Of a stretch of 64,000 nucleotides of DNA, positions 31,001 to 41,439 are shown piece after piece. Position 1 is the first letter of the stretch. Every line of letters begins with the position of its first letter. The notes beneath the pieces are model-generated. The model saw only the letters and a program-made list of their open reading frames with translations. It was not told the DNA's origin and did no database searches. The stretch is from Dugong dugon. Its lineage: Eukaryota > Chordata > Mammalia > Sirenia > Dugongidae. Position numbers and translations under genes: made by a program. The DNA lies in assembly GCA_030035585.1 (NCBI GenBank), contig CM057476.1, positions 17,840,501 to 17,904,500 on the forward strand, written 5' to 3'.

Positions 31001-33897
31001 CTGGTATTTCCTGAGGGAGTATGTTCTTGTTCACAGAGAAGAATGCTCTCACTTGGGTTTTGGGTTGGCTTTAGAGGAGAGAGCTCAGTAAAGTAGGCTC
31101 ACAGAGATTTGTTTTGCAGGGTGGAGTTCACAGTGGGAGACAAACCTGTGTCAAACTTCCGGATGATCGAACGGCACTATTTCCGGGAACGCTTGCTGAA
31201 AAACTTTGACTTTGATTTCGGCTTCTGCATCCCCAGCAGTAGGAACACTTGTGAACATATCTATGAGTTTCCCCAGCTTTCTGAGGATGTCAGTATGTAT
31301 CCCCCGACTCCTACACCGCACCCTAGATTCTTAGGGCTAGAAGGAGTGAGACTTGGCATCTCCATCTGGTCCAATGTCCTCTTTTTTTTTTTTGTATTTC
31401 TTTTTTTAATTTCTATTTTATTATTGTACTTTAAGTGAAAGTTTACAATTCAAGTTAGTCTCTCATACAAAAATTTATACATACATTGTTATGTGACCCT
31501 AGTTGCTCTCCCTGTACTGTGACAGCACACTCCTTTCCACCCCTGATTTCCCGTGTCCATTCAACCAGCTCCTGACCCTCTCTGCCTTCTCATCTCATTT
31601 AATCTCATGTACCTGCTTCAGCTAAGAAGCACACTCTTCACAAGTATCATTTTATGTCCCATAGTCCAGTCTAATCTTTGTCTGAAGAGTTGGCCTTAGG
31701 AATGGTTTCAGTTCTGGGTTGACAGAGAGTCCAGGGGCCATGCTTTCTGGGTTCCTCCAGTCTCAGTCAGACCATTAAGTCTGGTCTTTTTACTAGAATT
31801 TGAGTTCTGCACCCCACCTTTCTATTGCTCCATCAGGGACTTTCTGTTGTGTTCCCTGTCAGGACGGTCATTGGTGGTGCCATCTAGTTCTTCTGGTCTC
31901 AGGATGATGCAGTCTCTGGTTTATGTGGTCCTTTCTGTCTCTCGCAATGCCCTCATTTTGCAGATGAGGGAAATAGCACCATGACATACACCTAGTCATT
32001 TGACCTCAGGCTTTTTGTTTCCCATTGCTCCTATCTTCTCCTTCAAACTCTGACTCTGCCCAGATGGGAGCATGGAAGATTTAATAACACAGGCTGTCCT
32101 TTTTCAGTGACTGCTGTGGGAAAGGGTGGGAGATAAGACAATCCCTTGGACTCCAGTTAGATACAGCCCTCTTCTCTCCCCTGCTCATCATGGATTTCCA
32201 CTGTATTCTAGTCACTGGCTCCTGCCCAGCACTCTTCGTTAGTCCTTCACATTTTTCCTGAATCTGAGCTGGATGTGAATCTGCAGGCTAAATAGAGGGC
32301 TGAGGACCTGCCCTTTCTCGTTCTCTGCAGTCGAGGGTTGGTTAGGTGAACTGTTACAGTAGATCCAGTAGGAAATGGGGAGCTGTTGTCAGTTGTGGAG
32401 CAGGAGTGACGTGATGGAAGCAGTGTCTCAGGAACAGTAATCCTGTAGTCGTGTGCAGGTAGACCTGGGGGAGACACTCCAGGGAGAAGGCTGCTACACA
32501 GCACAGGTGAGGGAAGAGATGGACGGAACTCGAGAGAAAGCAGGCTCTATTGGCGTCAGTTTCTGTGACCTTGGTGCAGCTACCTCAGGGTAGCATCTGT
32601 AGTAATTAGGGAAGTTTGCTGTAGAGCATTTATGTGGATGTGAGTGGTATCCTGGGAATAGTGATGGAGTTTCGTTGGGTTGTGGGGAAGGATCTACATA
32701 CCCTGGCTAGTTTTCTCAGAATCCCACCCAGGTCCTTAAAGATGATCATATTCTGGAAACCAGCCAGTCTTTGCTCTTTTGGCAGTGCTGCTCGTAGGTG
32801 AAGTGTGGCTTGCTGAGATGCTGGGCAGGGTGTTTATGAGGCATCTGATCCTAGTTAAACCCATCTCCCCAAGCTGGGCTGGAATATTTAGGTACTTGCA
32901 AGAAAAAAAAAATTTGTATAGATTATAAGTTTTAACCCAAAGGAATATAATTTCCTTCTTGATGCCAAATAAGCTCTGAAAGAGTTGAGAGATCAATATT
33001 CTGGATATAAACAAAACAGCTTTGGCCTGGGCGGGTTAAAAAATCTTTCAATAATTAGTTTCACTGTATGAACAAAATAGCATTTTTCTCCACAGAACTC
33101 AGCGTAACATATAATCATTAACTCAGAACTGCGCATAGGTAGTGCCTGTTAATGATTTCTGCTTTCTGGTATGGTCATAGAGTTCTGGGAGATGGCCTGA
33201 ACAAACAGAAGACTTCCATTTAGACCCCAAAACAAGCAATCTACTGCTGGATCGCTTGGGAGTTCATCCCTGGCTGTCTCTGGAGCAGGCTCCTTGTCCT
33301 TTGTCCCTTAGGAGTTGTCCGCAGGGATTTCTGTCAGGGGTGCCGTGGGAAGTGGACACAGTGAGGCTCAGCTGTGTGAGTTTGCCCTGAAATGTCTAGA
33401 AAGAAAGGAAACAGACCCAAGGCCCAGGGCTGGCCTGCTCAGCTGAGAGCACGGGTCAGTAAGCCACTATGGGCCCTGCTGGCAGCAGGGTGAGCCCGTT
33501 TCCCCGGGTGCTGACTGTGAGAACCCAAGAGAATCATGCCAGACAGTGGATTGCATCCTTACATTGAAGTTGAGCTCATGGTCAGTTTGGGGGCCTCTGC
33601 TCACCAGTTCTTCCCGGCTCTTGAGGGCTGTCTCCCTCTGTGCTGATGTTATCCTGGCAGAGTATACTCGCATTTTCTAGAAGGGCCAGCCAGCAACTTT
33701 TGGAGGGGATACTAAGTTTTTTCCCACTGAGCCCATGGGACGGACTCACACATAACTTTGTTTTTTCCTTTCTCTCACTTGTAGTTCGTCTGATGATTGA
33801 ACATCCTTATGAGACCCGCTCTGACAGCTTCTACTTCGTTGACAACAAGCTGATAATGCACAACAAGGCTGATTATGCCTATAATGGAGGCCAGTAA
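24765..33897 (+). CDS. UNC119B: UNC119B, lipid-binding trafficking chaperone (5 coding exons, 254 aa)
   Basis: UNC119 proteins bind myristoylated N-termini in a hydrophobic beta-sandwich pocket and deliver cargo. UNC119B carries myristoylated proteins such as NPHP3 to cilia, where ARL3-GTP releases them. Joined exons: 24765-25008, 27518-27631, 30873-30993, 31120-31292, 33785-33897. The protein starts [19 protein letters not shown], followed by a basic [10 protein letters not shown] stretch and a disordered region to about residue 60. The GMP-PDE-delta-like fold covers about 80-254: [78 protein letters not shown]. It ends YNGGQ. The human protein is 251 aa; the extra length lies in an acidic run of ten Glu (122-131). 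The frame is open throughout and junctions are GT/AG. The paralogue UNC119 is excluded by the N-terminus. Confidence 0.97.
27101..27194 (-). mobile_element. AfroSINE head fragment
   Basis: CACATCTTTCTCCCACGGAG, CAGCTGGTGGGTTCAAGCC, then CTTAACCACTGCACCACC AGGGCTCC: the 5' half of a minus-strand AfroSINE, without tail. In UNC119B intron 1, about 320 bases upstream of exon 2. Confidence 0.88.
27518..27631 (+). CDS. UNC119B: UNC119B coding exon 2
   Basis: Encodes residues 82-119 plus one base ([38 protein letters not shown]). Acceptor TTTTCAG|AT; donor TTTCAG|GTAGG. Confidence 0.96.
27850..27975 (+). mobile_element. L2/MIR-like fragment
   Basis: TTTGTTGAGTATCTACTCTC through CATTTTACAGATAAGGAGAT TGAGG has the order of an ancient L2 or MIR3 copy. 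Diverged. Confidence 0.4.
28349..28415 (-). mobile_element. AfroSINE tail fragment with A tract
   Basis: An A run (28350-28365) is followed by ACCTGTTGCTGTGGAGTTAA and TTCTGACTCATAGA, the reversed AfroSINE tail, then an abrupt break. A 3' remnant only. Confidence 0.65.
28490..28655 (-). mobile_element. MIR-like fragment
   Basis: Weak similarity in order to the reverse of MIR: GGCAAGTATTACTCTCCCGG, then AACAGAGCCCAGGCTAGAGC. Low certainty. Confidence 0.35.
28795..29252. mobile_element. unclassified old repeat interrupted by an AfroSINE
   Basis: TACAGTAAATCCCCAGTTTA TGAATGTTTGACTTACGGAC resembles an old DNA-transposon end. It runs to about 28989 and resumes at 29149-29252 (ending AACCTGGGGATTGCCTGTAC), with an AfroSINE between. 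The two outer ends, AGTAAATCCCCAGTTTATGA and the reverse of TCATAACCTGGGGATTGCCT, look like diverged inverted repeats. Confidence 0.45.
28990..29148 (-). mobile_element. AfroSINE with 8-bp target-site duplication
   Basis: Minus-strand AfroSINE (CCGTTGCTGTTGAGTCGATT through GCAGCCAGGCTCTTAACCAC) flanked by GCACTAAA at 28982-28989 and 29149-29156. It lies in UNC119B intron 2 and splits an older repeat. Confidence 0.9.
29624..29825 (+). mobile_element. AfroSINE (plus strand, left member of an inverted pair)
   Basis: CACCCTGGTGGCGCAGTGGT TAAGCACTTGGCTGCTAACC through CCTATAGGGTTACTTTGAGT and an ACAACAACAGCAGC tail. Full length. It ends a few bases before the minus-strand copy at 29839. Confidence 0.92.
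29839..30005 (-). mobile_element. AfroSINE (minus strand, right member of an inverted pair)
   Basis: Starts with A-rich AAAAGAAAAAAAAAACCCCA, then GTTGAGTCAATTCTGACTCA and ends CTGTGCCACCAGGGCT. Flanks ATGTTTAGCTTA (29827-29838) and ATGTTCAGCTTA (30006-30017) form a 12-base target-site duplication with one mismatch. Confidence 0.92.
30585..30795 (+). mobile_element. MIR, nearly full length
   Basis: GTGACTTTGGACATGTTACT TAAACTCTCTCTGAACTTCA GC, then GTAAAGTGGGGGTAATAATA and GCCTGGCATATAGCAAGT follow the MIR order from head to tail. It ends about 75 bases upstream of UNC119B exon 3. Confidence 0.7.
30873..30993 (+). CDS. UNC119B: UNC119B coding exon 3, with a GAG microsatellite
   Basis: Encodes residues 120-159 plus two bases: DH, ten Glu, [19 protein letters not shown] and FLRLRTVGA. 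The ten Glu are encoded by ten uninterrupted GAG codons at 30878-30907, a perfect trinucleotide repeat in the coding sequence. Acceptor CTTTCAG|AC; donor CTAC|GTGAGT. Confidence 0.95.
31120..31292 (+). CDS. UNC119B: UNC119B coding exon 4
   Basis: Encodes residues 160-217 plus one base ([20 protein letters not shown], then [29 protein letters not shown]), part of the lipid-binding beta-sandwich. Acceptor TTGCAG|GG; donor GTCA|GTATGT. Confidence 0.96.
31382..31945 (-). mobile_element. L1 3'UTR (second subtype), minus strand
   Basis: Poly(T) at 31382-31392, then TTTATTATTGTACTTTAAGT, GAAAGTTTACAATTCAAGTT and CTCATACAAAAATTTATAC. This differs from the type at 22.06 kb in the first 250 bases, so it marks another L1 3'UTR subfamily. 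In UNC119B intron 4, starting only about 90 bases after exon 4. Confidence 0.7.
31950..33780. other. UNC119B intron 4, no clear features
   Basis: I recognise no named repeat or exon in this 1.8 kb of intron. Base composition is ordinary. A short A run lies at 32903-32911. Confidence 0.45.
33785..33897 (+). CDS. UNC119B: UNC119B coding exon 5 (terminal)
   Basis: Encodes residues 218-254 and the TAA stop at 33895-33897 ([36 protein letters not shown]). Acceptor CTTGTAG|TT. Confidence 0.97.
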
Positions 33898-36800
33898 CTG
33901 CTGCAGGAGTGCACAGGAGAGGCGCTTTGCTGCAGCCATGAGGTCCTGGCACACAGAGGTGCTCGAAGCTGCTGTTTTCAACACACGTCTGGAACCTGGC
34001 CCAAGGAAGTCAAGGCTGGGGCAGGGGGCAGGTTCCTGTGCTCCAAGGGAAGTGCCAAGCAGTGCTGTGTTTTCTTCCCCAGCATTTTTTCTCCCTCCTT
34101 TCCCCCTGCTCCTTAGGTCTCAGAGGTACTGTAGTAAAGTTAAAGATTAGGATAAGGCTCCTGGAATCCAGATAACAAGGAAAGCGTATTTTCACTGTTA
34201 TAGCTGGCTGCTGGTTGCACTGATGAGCCTCCATCTCGCTGGGCATAGCTGTGCTCAGGTGAGATGGCCCCGGCTGGGCCGCTTGCAGGTTAGCAGCCCT
34301 TCTCTCAGCTGCTAGGTACAGTGGGAGGCTCTTTCCAGGCAACTCCTCCTCTTGCTTCTGGAGCCACCATCCACACAACCTATTCTTAGCCTGTGCCTAG
34401 TCCTTACCAACTGGAAGAAGCTGGAAGAGGGGCTGCTGCCAAGAGGGTGAGGTTTGATTCCGGGGATGGGCAGTGCCGCCAAACTGAACGATGCATTTTA
34501 TGGGGCGCCCTGCTCACCTCTGTGACTTCCATGGTCCACTTCTAGGGTCCTCAGCTGGTGTTTCTGGGGTAGACCGAGGTTTCAGCCTGGCAGTGCCTTC
34601 CTCTTCTCATTTGGGAGGAAACGTGAGTTCGCTCTGCTTCACCTGGCTCCTGACTTTGGAGTCGCTCCTCAAATCGAATGTGTCAGTTTTGTTCATGGAA
34701 CAATAGTATCTTCCAAGGCCAGAGCAGGCCTTGGTTTTTTTTTTTTTTTTTTTTAATTCTAGACTTCTCTATGGAGGTTTTATAAAACGTCCGTGGTGTT
34801 CCCAGCACCAGTGAGGTGCTGTTAGACTTCTAATAGTATTAATCAGGCTCCTGGGGCTCATCTGGCTCATGACGGGCCGTGTAGTTACTGACCAGCAGCT
34901 GCTCCAAAGGAAATATTTGCTTTTCTCTACACAGCATAGCCTGGAGGATTGGCCTTTGATGGGGATTTGCCTCTGAAACTCTGTACATTTCTTATTTAGG
35001 AAGGTTTTCCTATCTTGCCTTTGTACCGAAGTAGTTTCTGGAACCATCTTGGAAGGTCAAACCTAAGTAATGCGAATTCTGATCCTTCATACTGCTGGTT
35101 GGAATTGTCTAGGGCATTTGGGAAGGGTGAAATATGCTGAGGTGGCCTGTGCGAGAGGTGTGTTCTCGAGAAGGCGTCCTTGTGTATCCTGTGAGCTGTG
35201 TTTGTCCTCAGATGCTTATTGGTTAGACTCTCATCCCCTCAGCTCCCTGTGGTTGTCTGACTGTGTGGGTGGCTTTCGGTGCTCAGCCAAAACTCCTGGA
35301 AGGGCCTGGGTGTGTGGTAGCCATCACCGTGTGGCATCACAGTGACTGTGACAGCAAGCCGTGTCCCAAGAGCCTTGGGAGGAAGGCCATGTGTGGCTCG
35401 GGAAAGCAGTGCCAGCCCTGCCCTCAAAGCTCCCGTGCGTTCACCAACCAGTGTTGTTCCCTGGTAGGATTCTGGGGCTCAGTGCTCTTGAACCTCAGCC
35501 CGGTGCTCTGTGCCAGCCCCAGAGTCTGGGCTGTGCTGTATGCTGGCAGCTTTCTCATGGAGAAAGCGCTCCATTACCCCTGTGTCCGGGCTCTGGATCC
35601 AACCACAGAGGGAAGAGACTGTGTACCCTGCAGAAAGGTTGCTTCCCTCCAGACCAGGCAAATCTCAGAACTGGGGTTGACTTCACATCTGGGTGCCTTA
35701 CGTGTGGCTGTGCCCTGTGTGCTGCTGGGGAAGCGGTGTTGCCATCTCTCCCTCCTCCTCGTCTGTGGACAGACAGCAGCACTGCCTCCTTGCCTTGTGT
35801 TTCTCATCGTGGAGCCTCTCCTGGGATTTGTATGTTCCAAAGTCCCTTCTGTCCACTACAGAAGCCCAATCTGGTGAGGTTCTACTATTTAGTATGAAAA
35901 TATTTAACCGGCATGTGGTTTCTGCACTGCCCAGAGTGTGTCTTGGAAATGTGCCCCAGGGCAGACTGTCTCTCGAACCCTAGCGGGCCATCATTTATCT
36001 GCAGTGTTAGCATTTGCCAGGAAAAGGGATGGAAGGCTAGAGGGCAGCACTCGAGCCGGCTTGACTGGTGCTGGATCCTTTTCCCCGTTAGCCTCCCACA
36101 GTCTCACTGGAGATGGTTTTGAGGCCCGTGCTCAGTCTGTGCCCAGTAGGATGGGGACTTGCCATCTTTTGCTGCTGTAGGTCTGGTGTCTGTGTCTGGG
36201 ACTCATGATCCCACGTCTGACGGCTCAGGAAGTCTAGAGAAGGATCACCACTCTGGGGCACTCCCACAGGGAGTTTGAAGTGCATGTTTTTGTACCTGAA
36301 TTGGGGAGAGAATTGGAAATCCTAATTTCTCAAAAAGTACCTGAACCAATCTGAAGTTGATTCAGGGGGCCATGCTATCAAGGAATCTGGATGGTTGATA
36401 GCAGTTATCTTGTGGTGATGTAATGGAAGGGAAGACCTCTCCACATGGGGAGACCCGTGCCGTCTGTTAGAGCTGGCACCCAAGAGGAGCTCCTGGAGAG
36501 CACATTCCGGTACACTGGTGGGCCCCCCTGGGGCAGCGGGCCCTGCTGCCTGCCCCTTCCGCTCCTGTCTCGCTCCTGTCCCTCATTTTCACATCTTCCG
36601 GGAGAGAGCCTCTCTTTTCATATCGAGCCTTTGGGCTAAGATGCCCTTCTTGCTTCTCCAAAGAAGACCCTGATTTGTTCCGTTCTGTGTTTTAAAGGGT
36701 AAACGGGAAAGAACAACTAGAAGTAGTTCTCTGCTCATGTGAGATGGCCTCTCCAGATGTGTTAGCTCAAAGCCATCTTAGAGCCGAGAAAGCAGTTTTC

Positions 36801-37515
36801 AGGGCCATGCGCTTCTTGACGGCATTCACAGTCTTGGGCCATCTGATTCCCAAACGTGGGCTGTGATTTGGGGAGGTTTAGGTCTAGCCATAGACTGGTG
36901 ATTCTTGAAACTTGCAGGGATTAGGGAATCATCAACTGTGTTTTCAGTTGGTGTGGAACTCGTTTATGGAGTGGATTCAATAGGCTGTATCAGACGTACA
37001 AATCGGGACTCCTGCCTTAGTGTGTCCTGCCACCCCTGGTGTTCACTGTCACCATGACATCAGTGGGGTTTGCGATGGGGAGAGTCCGAAAACTCACAGC
37101 CCGGACTCCTTGCCAGTGCGTGAGGCCTCCTTGGTGTGGAGGGTGCTGTGTACCTGGTGGGTGAGCCTCGTTGTTGCGCCTGACCTGTCCCCAAGATGTC
37201 GCTCACATTGCATGTTACAGAACATCTCAGCCACAAGCGGGATCTGGTGAGGAGGACTCACCCTTTGTTTCACAAAGGATCATGTAAAGTCATTGACGTT
37301 GTGAAAGTCTATTTTTTTCCCCTTGTAAATCTATTTTTCACAGAATATAAGAAACATCAATGACCTGGTCTGTCCTTCCTCTTTCCTGCTTCACCCAAGA
37401 TCCTCATTCCACTTTGTATTGTCTGTGTGTCCAGAGTAAAACTAGGCACCTTATTTGTATAAAATGTTATTTTGCCATAAGAGACCAGAATAAAGGAAAG
37501 GTTTTCTCAGTGCAC
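33898..37515 (+). other. UNC119B: UNC119B 3' untranslated region
   Basis: About 3.6 kb from the stop codon to the poly(A) signal at 37489. No transposon other than a T tract (34735-34754) is obvious, which suits a conserved terminal exon. Several long open frames here overlap on both strands and look like chance. The end is inferred. Confidence 0.65.
37489..37494 (+). terminator. UNC119B: poly(A) signal of UNC119B (AATAAA)
   Basis: AATAAA in GACCAGAATAAAGGAAAGG, with TTTTCTCAGTGC and a T/G-rich stretch downstream (TTGTGTTGCTGG). Cleavage is expected near 37510. Confidence 0.65.
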
Positions 37516-37724
37516 GGCCTCTCCTTTTCTGGCTCTTTCCCTTGTGTTGCTGGCGCGGGGAGCGGGGGCAGGTCCGGGCTGGAGTAGGCGCTGAGCTTCT
37601 CCTGCCTTGGCTATTATGTGGCCTTTCTGTAAGTAGTTCGATGAGTACAAATGCTTTCCTGGCTGACTGGGAAAGAGTGTTGTGTTTTAGGTTTAATATT
37701 TTTCTTTACATTTTGCTACAAGGC

Positions 37725-37945
37725 TTTGAGAATTAAAAATTTACACATACGTTCTTGTAAGAGGACCATTTGATGAGTTTTGCCACAAGTATACAGTCTT
37801 GTTACCCCATCACAGTCATAAGATCGGACATTTCCATCACCTCAAAGTTACCTGTGTTCCTTGGGTTTGCAGCCAGCCCCTTCCCCCACCCCACCCCACC
37901 CCCAGCCCCTTGCACCCACTATCGGATTTTTGTCCCTATTAGAAG
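37725..37945 (-). mobile_element. old L1-like fragment
   Basis: CACAAGTATACAGTCTTGTT and CGGACATTTCCATCACCTCA AAGTTACCTGTG resemble the reverse of an old L1M 3' region. Diverged. Confidence 0.4.
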
Positions 37946-38269
37946 ACTTAGATACTTTTAATATAAAATTTACATCCTTCTTTAAGGTCACAAACAATAC
38001 TATTTTAAAATAAAGAGCCTGGCTTAGGTGGTCTGTGGCCCCACCTGAAGCAATAAATTTTGGCCTCTGCCCACAAACATGACCTACTTTTCTTTCCCTC
38101 TCTTTTCCTTTTCCACCCAGGGCTGGTGCCCAGGTGGAGCGATTGAAAGGGGAGGAAGATCTGAGAGCATTGCCAGTGAGAGTCATTTGTTTGACCTGAA
38201 ATGTGGCTTTAGAGGCTTGCTTTCACATGCATCCCTGGGTAAGATGACCTCTGAGGGGCTTTGCTGCAT

Positions 38270-38646
38270 CTTTTGATTGTTCTCTAGGAAGCAGAACAAG
38301 GTCTTGCAGGAAGACAGAATTTCTGCCACGTGGGTCAGTGCTGGCAACAGATACTTGTCTGAGTTATGGGGGAGAGAGGCAGCTGGAGGGAGTTGTGGAG
38401 CCCAGGAGACTGGGAATCAGACTCACCCTATGCAGAGGGCCTATCCTTGTCAGGCAGCAAACTTGCCAAGGTTTATTAGGTAGGCGAGATAATGGCAGTT
38501 GTAAAAATGGTGTGGAGGAGGCGTCTGATGTCCTCTAACTTCACAAGGTGGAAGGAGAATCAAGATCGACAGCCTGAGGCTGATTCCTATGAGGCGGAAG
38601 TCTGTCATACCTTCTCTCACCGTCGTCTTTACCAATTCTGACACCA
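38270..38646 (-). mobile_element. internal leader of an ERVL-type endogenous retrovirus with Leu-type primer binding site
   Basis: On the minus strand, directly after the LTR at 38649, comes a 2-base spacer and then TGGTGTCAGAATTGGTAA (38646-38629). Its first 11 bases match the tRNA-Leu primer binding site used by ERVL-class elements. About 360 bases of internal sequence follow on the minus strand. I recognise no retroviral protein in it, so it is a non-coding remnant. Confidence 0.5.
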
Positions 38647-38648
38647 AC

Positions 38649-39450
38649 TGTCCCATGGCACTATCTACTTCTCTGCTGGGTTCAAGAATTCATTGCAATG
38701 GTCACACAGAACTCACAGACAATACTCAGGATTATTAGGGAAGTAACAGGTTACAATTCAGGTTCCAGAATGCTCAGGATACAGTTCTTGCATCAGGACA
38801 GCCTCTTCTCAGCCGTGCCCGCAAGCATGTGTCTCTCTGGCCCTCAGCCTCTGCCCTGTTCTGGCAAGTGTTAAAAAACTCTTTTAGCTCTGCCAATAAG
38901 TGTCCAGAGGCACCCAGTTCATCTTGTAAGCCTCAGCAGGATGGCACTCAGCTCTAGCTCCGGGAGTCAGCAAGCCTAGCTCTGCCAAGTGCCTGGAGGC
39001 ACCCTACTCTGCCAGCAAGCCTCTTGCCCGAAGGCTTTCTCCCTCCATGGGCGGTCTCCTGTCTCTGCTGCCACCATTTCTCTGCCATTGTTTCTCACCA
39101 TCTTCATTGTTACAGCTCTCTCTCTCAGTCTCCTGGTTCCAGGAGCTTCTCAGTGCAGGGATCCTAGGTCCGAAGGACATGCTCCGCTCCTGGCTCTTCT
39201 TTCTTGGTGGTGGTGAGATCCTCCCCTCCCGCCTCTGGGATGGCTCATCTTAAGCCTAGCAGGATGGCAAAACCTACCAATCCTTTCGTTAGGGTTTCAT
39301 ACACCTTATTTGCGTAGTCCCACTCAATCATTGTATTTGAGTCACAAAGACTTCCACAGCTGTCCTGACCAGGATGCTACGGACCAAATGCATGGCATTT
39401 GAGGGCAGTGCCCTCTGGTTCCAACTGGGCTGTGCCCCAGAATTCCCACA
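38649..39450 (-). mobile_element. ERVL-type LTR, copy 1
   Basis: About 800 bases. On the minus strand it starts TGTGGGAATTCTGGGGCACA and ends with CA just before the primer binding site. It has an internal AATAA-type signal near 38740, and its middle consists of diverged units around GCCAGAGGCACCC. A related copy lies at about 44020-45010 in ACADS intron 2. Boundaries are inferred from the TG...CA ends and the binding site. Confidence 0.55.
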
Positions 39451-39529
39451 ATTAGGAGTGAAACAGGACTAGAGTGGAACAGGGAAGTAGCAGCCCCACC
39501 CCACAGCCTTCACAGTCCCTGGGGGAAAG

Positions 39530-41010
39530 AAATCTCCCTCCTAAAGCACTGGCAAAAAACAAGGCTCCAAGAATTGACGGAATACCAACTGAGACGTTTC
39601 AACAAACGGGTGCAGTGCTGGAAGTCTCACTTGTCTCTGCCAAGAAATTTGCCAACTGGCCAACTGACTAGAAATCTATATTTATGCCTATTCCAAAGAA
39701 AGGTGATCCAACAGAACGCAAAAATTATCGAACAGTATCATTAATATCACACACAAGTGAAATTTTGCTGAAGATCATTCAAAAGTGGTTGCAGCAGTAC
39801 GTTGACAGGGAACTGCCAGAAATTCAAGTCGAATTCAGAAGAAGATGTGGAACAAGGGATATCATTGCTGATGTCAGATGGATCCTGGTTGAAAGCAGAG
39901 AATACCAGAAAGATGTTTACCTGTGTCTTATTGACTACGCAGACATTCGACTGTGTGGATCATAACAAATTATGGGTAACATTGTGAAGAATGGGAACTC
40001 CAGAACACTTAATTGTGCTCATGAGGAACCTGTACATAGATCAAGAGGCAGTCATTTGGACAGAACAAGAGGATACTGTGTAGTTTAAGGTCAGGCAAGG
40101 TGTGTGTCAGGGCCGTATGCTTTCACCATACATATTCTATCTGTATGCTGAGCAAATATTCCGAGAAGCTGGATTATATAAAGAAGAACGTGGCATTAGG
40201 ATTGGAAGAAGGCTCATCAACAACCTGCCATATGCAGATGACACAACCTTGCCAAAAGTGAAGAGGACTTGAAGCACTTACTGATGAAGATCAAAGACTA
40301 GGGCCTTCAGTATGGATTACACCTCAACATAAAGAAAACAAAAATCCTCACAACTGGACCAATAAACAACATCATGATAAATGGAGAAAATGTTGAAGTT
40401 GTCAAGGATTTCATTTCACCTGGGTCCACAATCAACACCCATGGAAGCAGCAGTGAAGAAATCGAATGATGCATTGCATTGGGCAAATCTGCTGCGAAAG
40501 ACCTCTTTAAAGTGTTAAAAAGCAAAGATTTCACTTTAAAGACTAAGATGCGCCTGACCCAGGCCATGGTGTTTTCAATTACCTCATAAATGTATGGGAA
40601 ATCTGGACAGTTAATAAGGAAGACTGAAGAATTGACGCCTTTGAATTATGGTGTTGCTGAAGAATATTGAATATACCACGGACTGCCAAAAGAATGAACA
40701 AATCTGGTAAGAAGTACAGCCAGAATGCTCCTTAGAAGGGAGAACGGTGAGGCTTCGTTTCACATACTTTGGACATGTTATCAGGAGGGATCAGTCCCTG
40801 GAGAACGACATCATGCTTGGTAAAGTACAAGGTCAGCAAAAAAGAGGAAGACCCTCAGCGAGATGGATTGACACAGTGGCTGCAACAATGGGCTCAAGCA
40901 TAACAACAATCATGCGGATGGTGCAGGACCGGGCAGTGTTTCCTTCTGTTGTACATAAGGTCGCTATGGGTCGGAACCGAGGCGAAGGCACCTAACAACA
41001 AGAACAAATA
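39530..41010 (+). mobile_element. RTE (BovB-type) LINE, decayed 3' part
   Basis: Reverse-transcriptase remnants lie in several frames: NKAPRIDGIPTETFQQTG (from 39562), MPIPKKGDPTERKNYRTVS (from 39684), and the catalytic box PYADDT near 40229-40246. A 3' domain piece, FTYFGHVIRRDQSLENDIML, starts near 40760, with GQQKRGRPSARWIDTV after it. The tail GGTCGCTATGGGTCGGAACC and then TAACAACAAGAACAAA closely resembles the AfroSINE tail. Frameshifts and stops make it inactive. Confidence 0.85.
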
Positions 41011-41126
41011 CTGAGCAACAGAGCAGGACAAGATCCTTGCCCTTCTTGGAGGGTACAGTCTACTGTGAGAGACAATAAATAATTGCAGATGCTAAGTACC
41101 ATGAATAAAATAGAATGATAGGATGG

Positions 41127-41168
41127 AGAGAGAGCGAGCGAGAGCGTGCGCGTGCGTGTGCGTGTGTA
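41127..41168. repeat. GA/GC/GT microsatellite
   Basis: A GAGAGAGAGCGAGCGAGAGC tract passes into GTGCGCGTGCGTGTGCGTGT. It has alternating purine-pyrimidine character and lies about 450 bases upstream of ACADS. Confidence 0.85.
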
Positions 41169-41184
41169 GAAACTAGGGCTGGAA

Positions 41185-41375
41185 CCCCTGCTGAGAATTT
41201 GCATTTCTACCCCCAGATAAACTGAATCAGAACCAACGTTTTAACAAGATCCCCAGGTGACTCTTACGTGTAATAAATTTTGAGAACCACTGCTGTACTA
41301 GTGGTTCCCAGAATTGGTCCTTAACTAGCAGCATTAGCATCGCCTGGGAACTTATCCATAGAGAGGCTCTATCCT
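41185..41375. mobile_element. two MER5-like hAT fragments
   Basis: CTGAATCAGAACCAACGTTT TAACAAGATCCCCAGGTGAC and TGAGAACCACTGCTG fit the MER5A 3' half. Directly after it, AGTGGTTCCCAGAATTGGTC and ATTAGCATCGCCTGGGAACT fit a MER5 5' half. Confidence 0.6.
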
Positions 41376-41439
41376 TGGCTTTGTCCTGTGCAATATCTGT
41401 ATTAATGGATGAGGGCGTGGAGAGCAACCTGAAGGATCT

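Noticed and set aside
35263..35897. Open frames of 204 and 178 codons downstream of UNC119B
   Set aside because: They overlap each other in different frames within the inferred 3'UTR, lack a domain and carry no splice signals.
39684..40995. RTE reverse-transcriptase frames as a functional gene
   Set aside because: The protein is broken by frameshifts and stops into short pieces, and the 5' part is missing. It is a dead LINE copy.
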